Source: Eubacterium sp. (GTDB lineage Bacteria > Bacillota > Clostridia > Lachnospirales > Lachnospiraceae). Taken from it: a stretch of DNA of 62,301 nucleotides. The translations under genes and the position numbers were made by a program. The notes beneath the pieces were generated by a model. It saw nothing but the letters and a program-made list of their open reading frames with translations, did not search any database and had not been told where the DNA came from. Position 1 is the stretch's first letter, and each line of letters opens with the position of its first letter. Below, piece after piece: positions 17,807 through 27,352 of this stretch. The stretch covers positions 1 to 62,301 of the forward strand of contig JAFWIO010000038.1 of assembly GCA_017514785.1 (NCBI GenBank), read 5' to 3'.

Positions 17807-18682
17807 TTGAGCGCTATATTTCATAATATTTACAATTTCTTTGATAAATATTTTTCTATCCCAAATATTTATATCAGCGACATTGTCGAAATTATAATTA
17901 TTACAATCGCTGTATATTACATTATCCTTTGGTTTAGAAAGAGCAGAGCTTGGGTTCTTATGAAGGGCCTAATTTTGCTGTTCATTTTTATGTTTATAGC
18001 ATCAGTGTTCCATTTGACTACGGTACTTTGGATTATGAACAAGGCGTTGAGCGTTGGTATCATCGCTATGGTTATCATTTTCCAACCAGAATTAAGACGC
18101 GCGCTAGAGGCACTTGGAAGAAGAAACAAATTATTCCAGGTATTTAGATTTGCTGGTCCTACTTATGAGGAAAGGTTCAGCGACAAAACATTGGACAATA
18201 TTATGAGTGCGACAAAGGAACTTGCAAAAACAAAGACTGGAGCTTTAATTGTTATACAACAGGACTTTGACTTAATCGAATTTGTCGAGACAGGAATCAG
18301 ACTAGATGCTAAAGTTACTAGTCAATTACTTATAAATATATTTGAAAAGAACACGCCACTTCACGATGGTGCTGTTATTATAGACGGCGACGAAATAGTG
18401 GCCGCTACTTGCTACTTGCCAATGTCTGAGAACTTATCTCTAAGTAAAGAACTTGGTACTCGCCACAGAGCGGCAGTTGGACTATCTGAGATTGCAGATT
18501 GTCTAGTTATTGTTGTGTCAGAAGAAACAGGAACTATCTCACTTGCTAGAGATGGTGAATTAACTAGATTTGCAGATCAGCCAACTATCACTTCTGAACT
18601 TTTGAAGTCTCAAGATAAAGAGATGGTGAAAGGTAGCAAAATATTTAAGAAAGGAAGTGACCGCGATGTCAAAGAGCAGTAA
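17807..18682 (+). CDS. cdaA: Diadenylate cyclase CdaA (c-di-AMP synthase)
   Basis: CdaA condenses two ATP into cyclic di-AMP, which controls potassium and osmolyte transport and cell-wall balance. The 291-residue protein has three N-terminal transmembrane helices (about 25-43, 52-69, 76-92) and a DAC domain with both catalytic motifs: HDGA (186-189) and RHR (219-221). The start is TTG, directly adjoining the stop of the preceding gene, with AAGGGAG upstream. It overlaps cdaR by 17 bases. The cdaA-cdaR pairing is the conserved Firmicutes arrangement, but glmM, normally third, is replaced here by galE. Confidence 0.96.
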   Translation: MSAIFHNIYNFFDKYFSIPNIYISDIVEIIIITIAVYYIILWFRKSRAWVLMKGLILLFIFMFIASVFHLTTVLWIMNKALSVGIIAMVIIFQPELRRALEALGRRNKLFQVFRFAGPTYEERFSDKTLDNIMSATKELAKTKTGALIVIQQDFDLIEFVETGIRLDAKVTSQLLINIFEKNTPLHDGAVIIDGDEIVAATCYLPMSENLSLSKELGTRHRAAVGLSEIADCLVIVVSEETGTISLARDGELTRFADQPTITSELLKSQDKEMVKGSKIFKKGSDRDVKEQ

Positions 18683-19637
18683 GATTAAAGACGCCTTCAC
18701 AAAAAACATTGGGTTGAAGATTGTTGCGCTAATCTTGGGTTCAATCATTTGGTTAGCTGTCGTTAATACAAGTGATCCATCAACTACGGTCACTGTACAT
18801 AATATACCTATTACTATTACAAACCAAAAAGCCATTACTAAACAGGGATTGGTTTATGATGTTACTAGCAAACAAAAGGTAGACGTAACTGTTTCTGGAA
18901 ATAGATCTGTAGTAAGTGGTTTAACTGCGGATGATTTCAAAGCCACAGCATCTTTGAAAGAGTTATCTATGGTTAAAGCTGCGCCTGTTACTGTGAAATT
19001 AAAAGACAGATCAAATGCTAGAAGAGTGAATATCCTTTCGCAGGATGTTAATACAGTTACTATCGATATTAATAAAGTTACAAAAGAAAAATATCCAGTT
19101 GAAGTTAAATTTATAGGAAAGCCAGCTGAGGGCTATGTAGCCAAGATTAAGTCGATGAGCTTTAACAATGTCTTAGTGAAAGCTTCAGAAGCAGCTCACA
19201 AGAAGATTGATAAAGTTGTCGCTAAGTGCGATATTGACGAGGCCGACGAAGACTTTTCAGAGACATATAATCTTGTATTCCTAGACAAAGATGGAAAGAC
19301 AATCAAGCCTGAGCATGCAAAACTTTACAAAAAGAAAGTTAAAGTTGATATTCATCTAAGCCAGGAGAAAGAGGTTCCAATTATTATTGATACAGTTGGA
19401 AAACCTAAGGCTGGATATAAGAGCAGCATTAAAGTTACTCCAAAGAATGTAAAGTTAGTGGGCGATACTAATAAACTAAAGAAAGTAGACAAATTGGTGA
19501 TAGATGATCCAATTGATATAAAAGGCAGAAGCAGTAATATTGAACTAGAGATCAACTTGGACAAATACGTGGAAGATGGTCTTTATATAGAAGGAAGTCA
19601 TACTGCAAAAGTCAAAGTGACAATTGAGAAGAAATAA
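18666..19637 (+). CDS. cdaR: YbbR-domain regulator of diadenylate cyclase, CdaR
   Basis: CdaR is the membrane-anchored extracellular partner that modulates CdaA. From ATG 18666 the protein has 323 residues: one N-terminal transmembrane helix (about 17-36) followed by about three YbbR repeats, each of about 80 residues, seen as recurring VxVxGxxxxV...VTVxID patterns. AAGGAAG at 18651-18657 fits ATG 18666; the in-frame GTG at 18657 overlaps that site. The start lies within the end of cdaA, so translation is coupled. The last repeat ends close to the C-terminus, so the length looks complete. Confidence 0.92.
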   Translation: MSKSSKIKDAFTKNIGLKIVALILGSIIWLAVVNTSDPSTTVTVHNIPITITNQKAITKQGLVYDVTSKQKVDVTVSGNRSVVSGLTADDFKATASLKELSMVKAAPVTVKLKDRSNARRVNILSQDVNTVTIDINKVTKEKYPVEVKFIGKPAEGYVAKIKSMSFNNVLVKASEAAHKKIDKVVAKCDIDEADEDFSETYNLVFLDKDGKTIKPEHAKLYKKKVKVDIHLSQEKEVPIIIDTVGKPKAGYKSSIKVTPKNVKLVGDTNKLKKVDKLVIDDPIDIKGRSSNIELEINLDKYVEDGLYIEGSHTAKVKVTIEKK

Positions 19638-19648
19638 TAGAGGTTATC

Positions 19649-20671
19649 ATGGGAAAGATATTAGTGACAGGTGGCGCAGGTTACATCGGAAGCCACACTG
19701 TAGTAGAACTTATCGATGCAGGATATGATGTGGTAGTGGTTGATAATCTATCGAATTCCTCAAAAGAGTCTTTGAAGAGGGTGGAAGAAATCACTGGCAA
19801 ACAAGTTAAGTTTTACGAGAATGACATAGCAGATATGGTTGCAATGGATAAAATCTTTGGCGAGAACGACATAGATTCAGTCATCCATTTTGCTGGACTT
19901 AAAGCTGTGGGCGAGAGTGTAGAAAAGCCACTTGAGTATTACAAAAACAATATTTCAGGAACACTGAATATGTGCGAAGTGATGAAAAATCACGATGTTA
20001 AAAATATTATTTTTAGTTCATCGGCTACGGTGTACGGAGATCCAGAGACTGTTCCTATTACAGAGGAATGTCCAAAGGGTGTTTGCACTAACCCATACGG
20101 ATGGACTAAATCTATGTTAGAGCAAATTTTGATGGATTTGAATGTGGCAGATCCTAAGTGGAATGTGATTTTGCTTAGATACTTCAATCCTATTGGTGCT
20201 CACAAGAGCGGAAAGATAGGCGAAGATCCAAACGGCATTCCAAACAACTTGATGCCATATATAACTAAGGTTGCAACCAAGCAACTTGAGAAGTTAAACG
20301 TCTTTGGCGATGACTACCCAACACCGGATGGCACTGGTGTGAGAGATTACATTCATGTGGTTGATTTGGCTAAAGGTCATGTTAAGGCGTTGGAAAAAAT
20401 AGTTGAAAACCCTGGCGTTAAAATATATAATCTAGGGACGGGTAAAGGATACAGCGTTTTGGAAGTTGTTAAGAACTTTGAGGACGCTAGCGGCGTAGAA
20501 ATTCCGTACGTGATTGCCCCTAGACGAGCAGGAGATATTGCAGAGTGCTATGCGGATGCGTCTTTGGCGAAGGAAGAACTGGGCTGGGAAGCTGAGTTTG
20601 GAATTAAGGAGATGTGCGCAGACTCATGGAATTGGCAGAAAAATAACCCAAGTGGTTACAATAAGGAATAG
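19649..20671 (+). CDS. galE: UDP-glucose 4-epimerase
   Basis: GalE interconverts UDP-glucose and UDP-galactose (some members also UDP-GlcNAc/GalNAc), feeding envelope polysaccharides. At 340 residues it is full length. The NAD-binding GGAGYIG loop lies at residues 8-14, the catalytic SSS at 123-125, and the YxxxK pair at Tyr150 and Lys154 in NPYGWTKS. It lies 11 bases after cdaR and 2 bases before an LCP-family gene, a context that favours a cell-wall polymer role over galactose catabolism; no galK or galT is nearby. Confidence 0.95.
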   Translation: MGKILVTGGAGYIGSHTVVELIDAGYDVVVVDNLSNSSKESLKRVEEITGKQVKFYENDIADMVAMDKIFGENDIDSVIHFAGLKAVGESVEKPLEYYKNNISGTLNMCEVMKNHDVKNIIFSSSATVYGDPETVPITEECPKGVCTNPYGWTKSMLEQILMDLNVADPKWNVILLRYFNPIGAHKSGKIGEDPNGIPNNLMPYITKVATKQLEKLNVFGDDYPTPDGTGVRDYIHVVDLAKGHVKALEKIVENPGVKIYNLGTGKGYSVLEVVKNFEDASGVEIPYVIAPRRAGDIAECYADASLAKEELGWEAEFGIKEMCADSWNWQKNNPSGYNKE

Positions 20672-20673
20672 TT

Positions 20674-21981
20674 ATGGCTAAAGAGAAGAATAAATGGCAA
20701 AAATTAAAGAGTGTTAGAAGAAGAAAAAGAGTTCTTATAACTTTCGAAGCAATATTTGCAGCAATCGTTATTGCGATTGGTGTAATTTGGTTCGTGCCAC
20801 CAGTAAAGAGCGCATTCTTAAAAGGATTTTCTCAGACGTTTATTGGTAGAGAGATATTGAAGTGGTTCGGAAGTGAAGCCTTCGAAAAAGGAGTTTTCGA
20901 TGACGAATTTGATAAGAGTAAACTTATCAAGAACAATTTGAAGTATAAGTATTCAGGTGAGTACATGAACTTTGTATTGTTTGGCGTGGACTCTAGAAAT
21001 AAGGAAGTTGATACTTCTAACAGTGACTCAATTTTGATTGTAAGTATTCACAACACAACTGGAAAGGTTAAGATGGTTTCAGTTTATCGTGATACTATGT
21101 TGGGTATTTATAATAAGGATGGTCAGTTTAAGGAATACTTTAAGGTTAACTCTGCGTTCTCAAATGGTGGAGCAGAGGCTGCCATTAATACTCTAAACAA
21201 AAACTTGGATTTGGATTTGACGGACTACGTCACAGTGAACTTTGGCGGAGTTGCGAGAATTATAGATACACTTGGTGGAATTAAGGTTAATCTAACTAAG
21301 GGCGAGAAGCAGCAGATTAATTATCATATGAAGAGTACAGTTAGTTCCACAGGAAAACGCGGCAAAAAAGTTAAGAAGGCAGGAAAGAATATTAAGCTAA
21401 ACGGTGTTCAGGCAGCAACATACTGCAGAATCCGTAAGGCTACATTTATAGATCCAGAAACTGGAGAGAGAATCAGTAACGACTTTGGTCGTGCAGCTAG
21501 ACAGCGTAGTGTTATTAAGAAGCTGGTTGAGTCTGCGAAGAAAGCCGGAGTTGGACAACTAGAGGATATGGTAGATGAGGTTCTAAATTCTGATAGCAAG
21601 AAAGACAGAATTATTTCTACAAGTTTTGATTTCGACTCTATTGTTAACTTGATTCCAGTGCTATTTGATTTTGAACTAAACGGAAGTGAAGGTTTCCCTT
21701 CAAAACTTCAGACTGGTACATACAACGGAGCAAGTTATGTAGTACCTCAGACTTTGGCTACTAACGTTAAAAAACTTCACAAGTATTTGTATGGCGAAAA
21801 GAATTATCAGCCTACCGCTACTGTAAATGATGCTAGTTTCAGTATTACAAGTAGAACCGGAGTGAATGAGACTTCTGATGGATTTGATCCAACAAAGATT
21901 GAGGGAGTTGAAAAAGTTAGCAAGAGTGATTCAGATGATTTTGATTATGATGATCACTGGAAGAGCCCATACTTTAGATAA
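20674..21981 (+). CDS. LCP (LytR-CpsA-Psr) family cell-wall polymer ligase
   Basis: LCP enzymes transfer lipid-linked teichoic acids or capsular glycans onto peptidoglycan on the outside of the cell. The 435-residue protein has a basic N-terminus, one transmembrane helix (about 24-43) and an LCP domain at about 100-320. The domain shows FGVDSRNKE, DSILIVSI, VSVYRDTM, VNFGGVARIIDTLGG and YCRIRK, with Arg and Asp residues in the expected pyrophosphate and metal positions. The C-terminal 50 residues are Ser/Asp-rich. The gene starts two bases after galE. Its stop codon lies inside the left arm of the nested inverted repeat downstream. Confidence 0.92.
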   Translation: MAKEKNKWQKLKSVRRRKRVLITFEAIFAAIVIAIGVIWFVPPVKSAFLKGFSQTFIGREILKWFGSEAFEKGVFDDEFDKSKLIKNNLKYKYSGEYMNFVLFGVDSRNKEVDTSNSDSILIVSIHNTTGKVKMVSVYRDTMLGIYNKDGQFKEYFKVNSAFSNGGAEAAINTLNKNLDLDLTDYVTVNFGGVARIIDTLGGIKVNLTKGEKQQINYHMKSTVSSTGKRGKKVKKAGKNIKLNGVQAATYCRIRKATFIDPETGERISNDFGRAARQRSVIKKLVESAKKAGVGQLEDMVDEVLNSDSKKDRIISTSFDFDSIVNLIPVLFDFELNGSEGFPSKLQTGTYNGASYVVPQTLATNVKKLHKYLYGEKNYQPTATVNDASFSITSRTGVNETSDGFDPTKIEGVEKVSKSDSDDFDYDDHWKSPYFR

Positions 21982-22238
21982 TAGACAAATAATATAATAT
22001 AGATAGAATTGCTCTTGATTACAAGAATGTATTTGATAGGTGATTCTATTATTAAAAAAAGAGCGTACGAGCTCAATAAAAGGAGTTTTCTTTATGAAAA
22101 CTCCTTTTAGTTCGCTCCAAAAAGTTTTTTGGTGAAAACTTTTTGCCACTCTTTTTTTAATACTATAATCACATCAAATATCATCCTCTCCATAAAGAGC
22201 AATTCTATCTACATTTTCTTATTTGTTCATTATCTAAA
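21973..22238. repeat. Nested inverted-repeat element (about 266 bp)
   Basis: Several arms pair around one centre. The outer arms are 21973-21992 with 22219-22238 (20 bp, 2 mismatches), and then 22000-22016 with 22195-22211 (17 bp, perfect). Next come 22030-22063 with 22149-22180 (a mostly paired stem with a 2-base bulge and few mismatches; 22051-22063 is perfect). Inside are two hairpins, 22069-22117 (12-bp perfect core) and 22119-22144 (10-bp perfect). The shape resembles a MITE or a long structured RNA. It begins within the stop codon of the LCP gene and contains no open frame of note. No target-site duplication is obvious. The 22151-22160 T-run could also end transcription. Confidence 0.8.
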
Positions 22239-22265
22239 ATAATGACCTATCATCACATTTGTGAT

Positions 22266-22302
22266 TTTTGTACACATTTTGTACACAACTACAAAATATA
22301 AT
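22266..22302 (+). promoter_or_regulatory. htrA promoter with tandem 11-bp direct repeats
   Basis: TTTTGTACACA occurs twice in tandem (22266-22276, 22277-22287), one helical turn apart, upstream of TATAAT (22297-22302). The repeats cover the -35 position, where no good -35 is present. That is the arrangement of a promoter activated by a response regulator. HtrA genes in Bacillus are controlled by the CssR regulator through short repeats; whether the same applies here is inference. Confidence 0.6.
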
Positions 22303-22351
22303 AGTCAACAGAATATAACAGATTCAATATATATGGAACAAGGAGGATGTT

Positions 22352-23800
22352 ATGTATTACGAAGAATTTGATAATAAAGAAAATGAGAACAATGAATTCG
22401 TGGACGCGGAATATGAAAATGTGAACAACGGAAACGATTCATCAGGTGGTGGTAAACCACCAAAGAAAAAAGGTAATGGACCTTTGATTGCTTTGATTGT
22501 TGCAATCGTTGTTATAGGATTAGGTGTTTGTACACTTGGAGGATGCTTCCTTCTTAGAATGAAGGACGATTCAAATCAAATACTTAATAATCAAAAAGAG
22601 ACAACAGCAGAGCAAGACATTGGAAATACTAAAACTTCAAGCAATGCGGGCAATTATACTGTGACAGATGTTTCTGGTGTAGTGGAAGATGCTATGCCAT
22701 CTGTAGTTTCTATCACAAGCACAACCTTTGTCGAGAGCAGCAATAATGATATTTATGATTTCTACTTCGGCAACGGTAATCAAGGTAATGGCCAGAAACA
22801 AGAACAGCAAGCAGCTGGCTCAGGATTTATTGTAGATCAAAAAAATAACGAGCTACTTATTGTGACAAATAACCATGTGGTAGAGGGCGCTGATAAATTA
22901 GCAGTTCAATTCTACGGACAGAAGAATAAAGAAACTGTTTCAGGAGTTATCAAGGGTACAAACGATAAGTTGGATGTAGCGATTGTGTCTGTAAATATGA
23001 AGGACATTCCTGCCTCTATCAAGAGTGGAATCAAGAAAGCGACATTAGGCGATTCTAATCAGATTAAAGTTGGTAATGGAGCAGTTGCTATTGGTAATGC
23101 ACTAGGCTTTGGTCAGTCTGTGACAGCTGGAGTTATCAGCGCAGTGGACAGAGAAGTTGATTTAGATGGAACTAAGAGAAAACTTATTCAGACAGATGCA
23201 CCTATTAACGGTGGTAACAGTGGTGGAGCGCTTCTAAACCAGAAGGGCGAAGTTATTGGAATTAACGTTGCTAAGTACTCAGCATCTACATCCTCAGGCA
23301 GCGTCGAAGGTATGGGATTTGCTATTCCTATTTCATCAGTAAAGAGTGAGATTGGAAAACTAGAAAAACAGAAAACTCGTACAAAGAATTCTGAAAAGAG
23401 CAAGGGCTACTTAGGCATAAGTGGAAGAACTGTGGATGCTCAGAGCAGTGAACTCTATTCAATTCCTAAGGGTGTTCTAGTGAAAGAGGTCTTTGACGGA
23501 GAAGCAGCAGATAAAGCTGGAATAGAAGAGAATGATGTTATTACAGAACTAGACGGCAAGACTATTGAGTCAATGGATGAACTATCTAGCACACTTGATT
23601 ATTATAAAGCGGGTGAAACTGTTAAAGTAAAGATAGCTGCTAGAGATGATGGATACAAGACAAAGACTGTAAAAGTTACTTTGGGCAAGCAGCCAAAGAA
23701 CACAAGTGAGGGAAGTCAGGGTAATAATAACTATAATAATGATAATGGGAACTATGGAAATAGTGATGACGCAGAAGATTTCTTCAGCTTCCCATGGTAA
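22352..23800 (+). CDS. htrA: HtrA/DegP-like membrane-anchored serine protease
   Basis: This quality-control protease degrades misfolded exported proteins at the cell surface. The 482-residue protein has a cytoplasmic, Asn/Glu-rich N-terminus and one transmembrane helix (about 44-68). The trypsin-like domain has its triad at His175 (TNNHVV), Asp208 (DKLDVA) and Ser290 (GGNSGGAL). One PDZ domain follows (about 350-445), then an Asn/Gly-rich tail. AGGAGG precedes the ATG. The promoter carries tandem direct repeats, consistent with stress induction. The number of exported lysine-rich proteins in the region suggests a substrate load. Confidence 0.94.
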   Translation: MYYEEFDNKENENNEFVDAEYENVNNGNDSSGGGKPPKKKGNGPLIALIVAIVVIGLGVCTLGGCFLLRMKDDSNQILNNQKETTAEQDIGNTKTSSNAGNYTVTDVSGVVEDAMPSVVSITSTTFVESSNNDIYDFYFGNGNQGNGQKQEQQAAGSGFIVDQKNNELLIVTNNHVVEGADKLAVQFYGQKNKETVSGVIKGTNDKLDVAIVSVNMKDIPASIKSGIKKATLGDSNQIKVGNGAVAIGNALGFGQSVTAGVISAVDREVDLDGTKRKLIQTDAPINGGNSGGALLNQKGEVIGINVAKYSASTSSGSVEGMGFAIPISSVKSEIGKLEKQKTRTKNSEKSKGYLGISGRTVDAQSSELYSIPKGVLVKEVFDGEAADKAGIEENDVITELDGKTIESMDELSSTLDYYKAGETVKVKIAARDDGYKTKTVKVTLGKQPKNTSEGSQGNNNYNNDNGNYGNSDDAEDFFSFPW

Positions 23801-23839
23801 TAATCATAAATGATCTGTTTACAAGTGGCTTAAAACGGC

Positions 23840-23956
23840 TTCGAGATGATATTTAATTATAATCATCACTCGAAAAACTGTAACGGGCATGAACTCAAAA
23901 GAACGAGTATTCCTTATGAATACTCGTTCTTGTTGTTCACATTAACTGTTTTGCCC
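23840..23956. repeat. Paired hairpins related to the 21973 element, upstream of clpX
   Basis: Hairpin A spans 23840-23874 (TTCGAG with CTCGAA and ATGAT with ATCAT, bulge CA). Hairpin B is 23885-23956. It has outer GGGCA/TGCCC and TGAAC/GTTCA pairs, and a perfect inner stem ending in GAGTATTCCTTATGAATACTC. Its core aligns base for base with GAGTTTTCTTTATGAAAACTC inside the 21973-22238 element. The right arm overlaps the -35 of the clpX promoter. Confidence 0.6.
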
Positions 23957-23979
23957 TTTACATCGATATATGGTAAGAT
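23951..23979 (+). promoter_or_regulatory. clpX promoter
   Basis: TTGCCC (23951-23956), a 17-base spacer, then TAAGAT (23974-23979). Confidence 0.55.
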
Positions 23980-24015
23980 ATTCGGTGGAATATTTTAATA
24001 TTCGGGAGAAGAAAA

Positions 24016-25533
24016 ATGAGTGAAAACAAGGATAAAAACAACGAATTTGAAAATGAAAATATAGTTGAAACTGATGAAGTTAGTACAGAAGATTCTGATG
24101 TTAAAAAGGATGAAACTACTGTAGAAAACAGTGGTTCTAATGACGAATCTCAGTACGAAAAAGTTTGTTATGTTTGCCGTAGGCCTGAGAGCAAGTGCGG
24201 TAAACTATTTGACTTGCCTGGAAATGTGACTGTATGTGAAGATTGCTTGCAGAAGAGCTTCCAGAGCATGCAAAATATGGGCATGGGTGTGAGCATTTCT
24301 AAAGAAGAATTGGAAAAGCTACTTAATACTCCGGGTGTTCATATGATGACACCAGAGGAACTTCGAAATGAAGTGCCTAACAAACAGAAACTTAAGAAAA
24401 AAGAAAAGCGCGAGGAGCCTTTGATTGATATAAACAAGATTCCTGCGCCACATAAGATTAAGCATATGCTTGATGATTATGTGATTGGACAGGATCACGC
24501 GAAGAAGATTATGTCTGTGGCAGTTTACAACCACTATAAGAGAGTGGCTACAAACACTATGGACGAAATCGAGATTGATAAGTCAAACATGCTTATGATT
24601 GGACCAACAGGTTGTGGTAAGACATATCTTGTTAAGACTTTGGCGAGGTTACTTGATGTGCCTTTGGCTATCACGGATGCCACATCGCTTACAGAGGCAG
24701 GCTACATAGGCGATGATATCGAGAGTGTTATCTCAAAGTTGTTAGCAAATGCCGACAATGATGTTGAGCGCGCAGAGACTGGTATCGTTTTTATAGACGA
24801 GATTGATAAGATTGCAAAGAAGGATACAACAAGAAGTCGTGACGTTAGTGGCGAATCAGTTCAGCAGGGTATGCTAAAGCTTCTTGAGGGTAGTGAAGTA
24901 GAGGTGCCTGTTGGTGCTACTAGCAAAAACGCAATGGTTCCGCTTGCTACAGTTAACACTAGAAACATTTTGTTTATCTGCGGCGGTGCGTTCCCAGATT
25001 TAGAAGACATCGTCAAAGAACGATTAAATAAAGAAGCAGCTATCGGATTCAAGAGTGATTTGTCGGACAAGTACGACAAAGACCCTAACATCATCAGAAA
25101 TGTGAACGCGGATGACCTTCGCAAGTTTGGTATGATTCCAGAGTTCTTGGGAAGACTTCCAATTATGTTTACACTTGATGAGCTAACAGAAGATATGCTT
25201 GTACAGATTTTGACGGATCCGAAGAATGCGATTATTGCACAGTTCCAGAAGTTGCTTGAACTAGATGAGGTTAAACTTCAATTTACAGATGAAGCGCTTC
25301 ATGCTATCGCAAAGAAAGCGATGGAGAGAAAGACTGGAGCAAGAGCGCTAAGAGCAATTCTAGAAGAGTTAATGCTTGATATTATGTATGAGATTCCAAA
25401 GGATGACAATATTGGAACAGTTACAATTACTGAAGAGTACATCAATGGTAATGGTAGTCCTAAGATTGAGATGAGAGCGACTCACCATAAGGAGGCTCCA
25501 GACCCCGAACCTAAAAAGGAAGCACAAGCATAA
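24016..25533 (+). CDS. clpX: ClpX-type ATP-dependent unfoldase
   Basis: ClpX unfolds tagged proteins and feeds them to ClpP. The 505-residue protein is longer than the usual 420 residues because of an acidic N-terminal extension of about 48 residues. The zinc-binding domain follows (Cys51, Cys54, Cys74, Cys77). Then come Walker A GPTGCGKT (196-203), the GYIG pore loop (229-232), Walker B IVFIDEID (257-264), the RDVSGESVQQ segment, and the IGF loop that docks on ClpP (343-345). A short Glu/Pro-rich C-terminal tail is extra. No clpP is adjacent. The IGF loop argues for a true ClpX rather than a ClpP-independent relative. Confidence 0.92.
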   Translation: MSENKDKNNEFENENIVETDEVSTEDSDVKKDETTVENSGSNDESQYEKVCYVCRRPESKCGKLFDLPGNVTVCEDCLQKSFQSMQNMGMGVSISKEELEKLLNTPGVHMMTPEELRNEVPNKQKLKKKEKREEPLIDINKIPAPHKIKHMLDDYVIGQDHAKKIMSVAVYNHYKRVATNTMDEIEIDKSNMLMIGPTGCGKTYLVKTLARLLDVPLAITDATSLTEAGYIGDDIESVISKLLANADNDVERAETGIVFIDEIDKIAKKDTTRSRDVSGESVQQGMLKLLEGSEVEVPVGATSKNAMVPLATVNTRNILFICGGAFPDLEDIVKERLNKEAAIGFKSDLSDKYDKDPNIIRNVNADDLRKFGMIPEFLGRLPIMFTLDELTEDMLVQILTDPKNAIIAQFQKLLELDEVKLQFTDEALHAIAKKAMERKTGARALRAILEELMLDIMYEIPKDDNIGTVTITEEYINGNGSPKIEMRATHHKEAPDPEPKKEAQA

Positions 25534-25565
25534 AAAATCAAACGTTTATAGATTGGAGAAATAAA

Positions 25566-27302
25566 ATGAAACTAGCAAATATGGTAGGCGATAGGTTTAA
25601 AGAAAGACCAGCCAGTTGTTTAATAGATAGCCATGCGTTAATGGTTAGAGGTGGATACATTAAGAATGTGGCAAACGGAGTTTACTCACAGTATCCAGTA
25701 ATGAAGAGAATTTCTAGAAAGATTGAAAATATCATCCGCGATGAGATGGATAAGTGCGATGGACAGGAAGTCCTATTTCCAGTAACACTTCCAGCTAGCC
25801 TTTGGGATGAATCTGGAAGATACGAGAGCGTAGGATCAGAGCTTCTAAGATTTACAGACAGAACTGGTTCAAAGATGGTTCTTGGCATGACACACGAGGA
25901 AGCTGCAGTTCAACTTGTTCGCGAGTGGGCTAATAGTTACGCTAAGTATCCATTTATGATTTATCAGATTCAGACAAAGTTTAGAGATGAGGCTAGACCA
26001 CGTGCTGGACTTATTCGTGTTCGTGAGTTCACAATGAAGGATGCTTATTCATTCCATACATCACAGGAAGATTTGGAAAAGTATTATCAGAGACAGTACG
26101 ATGCTTACAATAGGATTTTTGCAAGATGTGGAATTCCTGAGGTAAAGGTTGTGGCATCAGACTCAGGTATGATGGGTGGAAGCATTTCACACGAGTATAT
26201 GTTACTAACTCCAGCTGGAGAAGACTCAATAGCAGTTTGTCCAGAGTGTGGTTACAGTGCAAACGTGGAAGCAGCACCAAGCATTATTGAAAATGAGAAT
26301 AAGATTGCTAAGGCAGATTTGGAAATGGTTGAGACTCCAGGCACTGGAACTATCGAGGCTCTATGCGAGTTCTTGGATGTGCCAGCAGAAAACACTGCCA
26401 AAGCTGTTGTATATCAGAGAAACGAAGATGACACATTTATCGTAGCATTTATTCGTGGTGATTTGGATGTAAACGAGACTAAGTTAGTTAGAGCAGCAGG
26501 ATGCGAGATTCATCCAGCAGAAGTTACTGACGATAGTGTTCTAACAGCAGGATTTATTGGACCAGTTGGCATTAATGAAAATGTGACTGTTCTATTTGAT
26601 AAGTCACTTAAAGATATCGATTATCTAGTGACTGGTGCAAACAAAGTAGATTACCACTACAAAGGATTCAACGTAGACAGAGACTGCGACAGTCCAGAAT
26701 ATGTAGATATAGCAAAGATAAGCGAGGGTGGCATTTGTCCAGAGTGTGGAAAGAAAGCCATCAAGATTGAGAGAGGTATCGAGGTTGGTAACATTTTCCA
26801 ACTTGGTACAAAGTACTCGAAGGCTATGAACTTCACTTACCTAGATGAGAACGGTAAGGAGCAGTATCCAATTATGGGATGCTACGGAATTGGTGTTGGT
26901 CGTATGGCTGCATCCATCTGTGAAGTTAGTCACGATGACTGGGGCCCAATCTGGCCTATCACTATTGCTCCATGGCAAGTTCATCTTTGTTGCCTTCGTT
27001 CAGATGATGCTGCGGCAAAGGCAAAGGCTGATGAACTATATGATGCACTTCAGAACAAAGGCATTGAGGTTATCTACGATGATAGAGAAGTTAGACCCGG
27101 TGCTATGTTTGCAGATGCCGATTTACTTGGCGTGCCAGTTAGGGTAGTAGTTAGCCCTAGAAACTTGGCAGAGAATGCAGTTGAGATTTCAACTAGGGAC
27201 AAACAGATTGATAAAGAGATGGTTCCTGTGGATGAAGCCCTAGACAAAGTAGATGAAATCATCAAAATGCTAACTGACCAGATTTACGAAAAAGTAAAAT
27301 AA
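25566..27302 (+). CDS. proS: Prolyl-tRNA synthetase (bacterial type)
   Basis: ProRS charges tRNA-Pro. The 578-residue length and the long insertion between motifs 2 and 3 (about residues 225-400) identify the bacterial type with an editing domain that clears Ala-tRNA-Pro. Class II motifs are visible: the motif 2 region FRDEARPRAGLIRVREF (about 140-156) and motif 3 near GCYGIGVGRM (about 438-447). CPECG repeats at about 224 and 391 flank the insertion. The C-terminal anticodon-binding domain carries EVIYDDREVRPG. A weak GGAG site precedes the ATG. No T-box is evident in the 32-base gap before it. Confidence 0.96.
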   Translation: MKLANMVGDRFKERPASCLIDSHALMVRGGYIKNVANGVYSQYPVMKRISRKIENIIRDEMDKCDGQEVLFPVTLPASLWDESGRYESVGSELLRFTDRTGSKMVLGMTHEEAAVQLVREWANSYAKYPFMIYQIQTKFRDEARPRAGLIRVREFTMKDAYSFHTSQEDLEKYYQRQYDAYNRIFARCGIPEVKVVASDSGMMGGSISHEYMLLTPAGEDSIAVCPECGYSANVEAAPSIIENENKIAKADLEMVETPGTGTIEALCEFLDVPAENTAKAVVYQRNEDDTFIVAFIRGDLDVNETKLVRAAGCEIHPAEVTDDSVLTAGFIGPVGINENVTVLFDKSLKDIDYLVTGANKVDYHYKGFNVDRDCDSPEYVDIAKISEGGICPECGKKAIKIERGIEVGNIFQLGTKYSKAMNFTYLDENGKEQYPIMGCYGIGVGRMAASICEVSHDDWGPIWPITIAPWQVHLCCLRSDDAAAKAKADELYDALQNKGIEVIYDDREVRPGAMFADADLLGVPVRVVVSPRNLAENAVEISTRDKQIDKEMVPVDEALDKVDEIIKMLTDQIYEKVK

Positions 27303-27352
27303 TTACTAAATAGATAAAACACAAACTAGATTTGCAACAAGGTGAATGCTTA

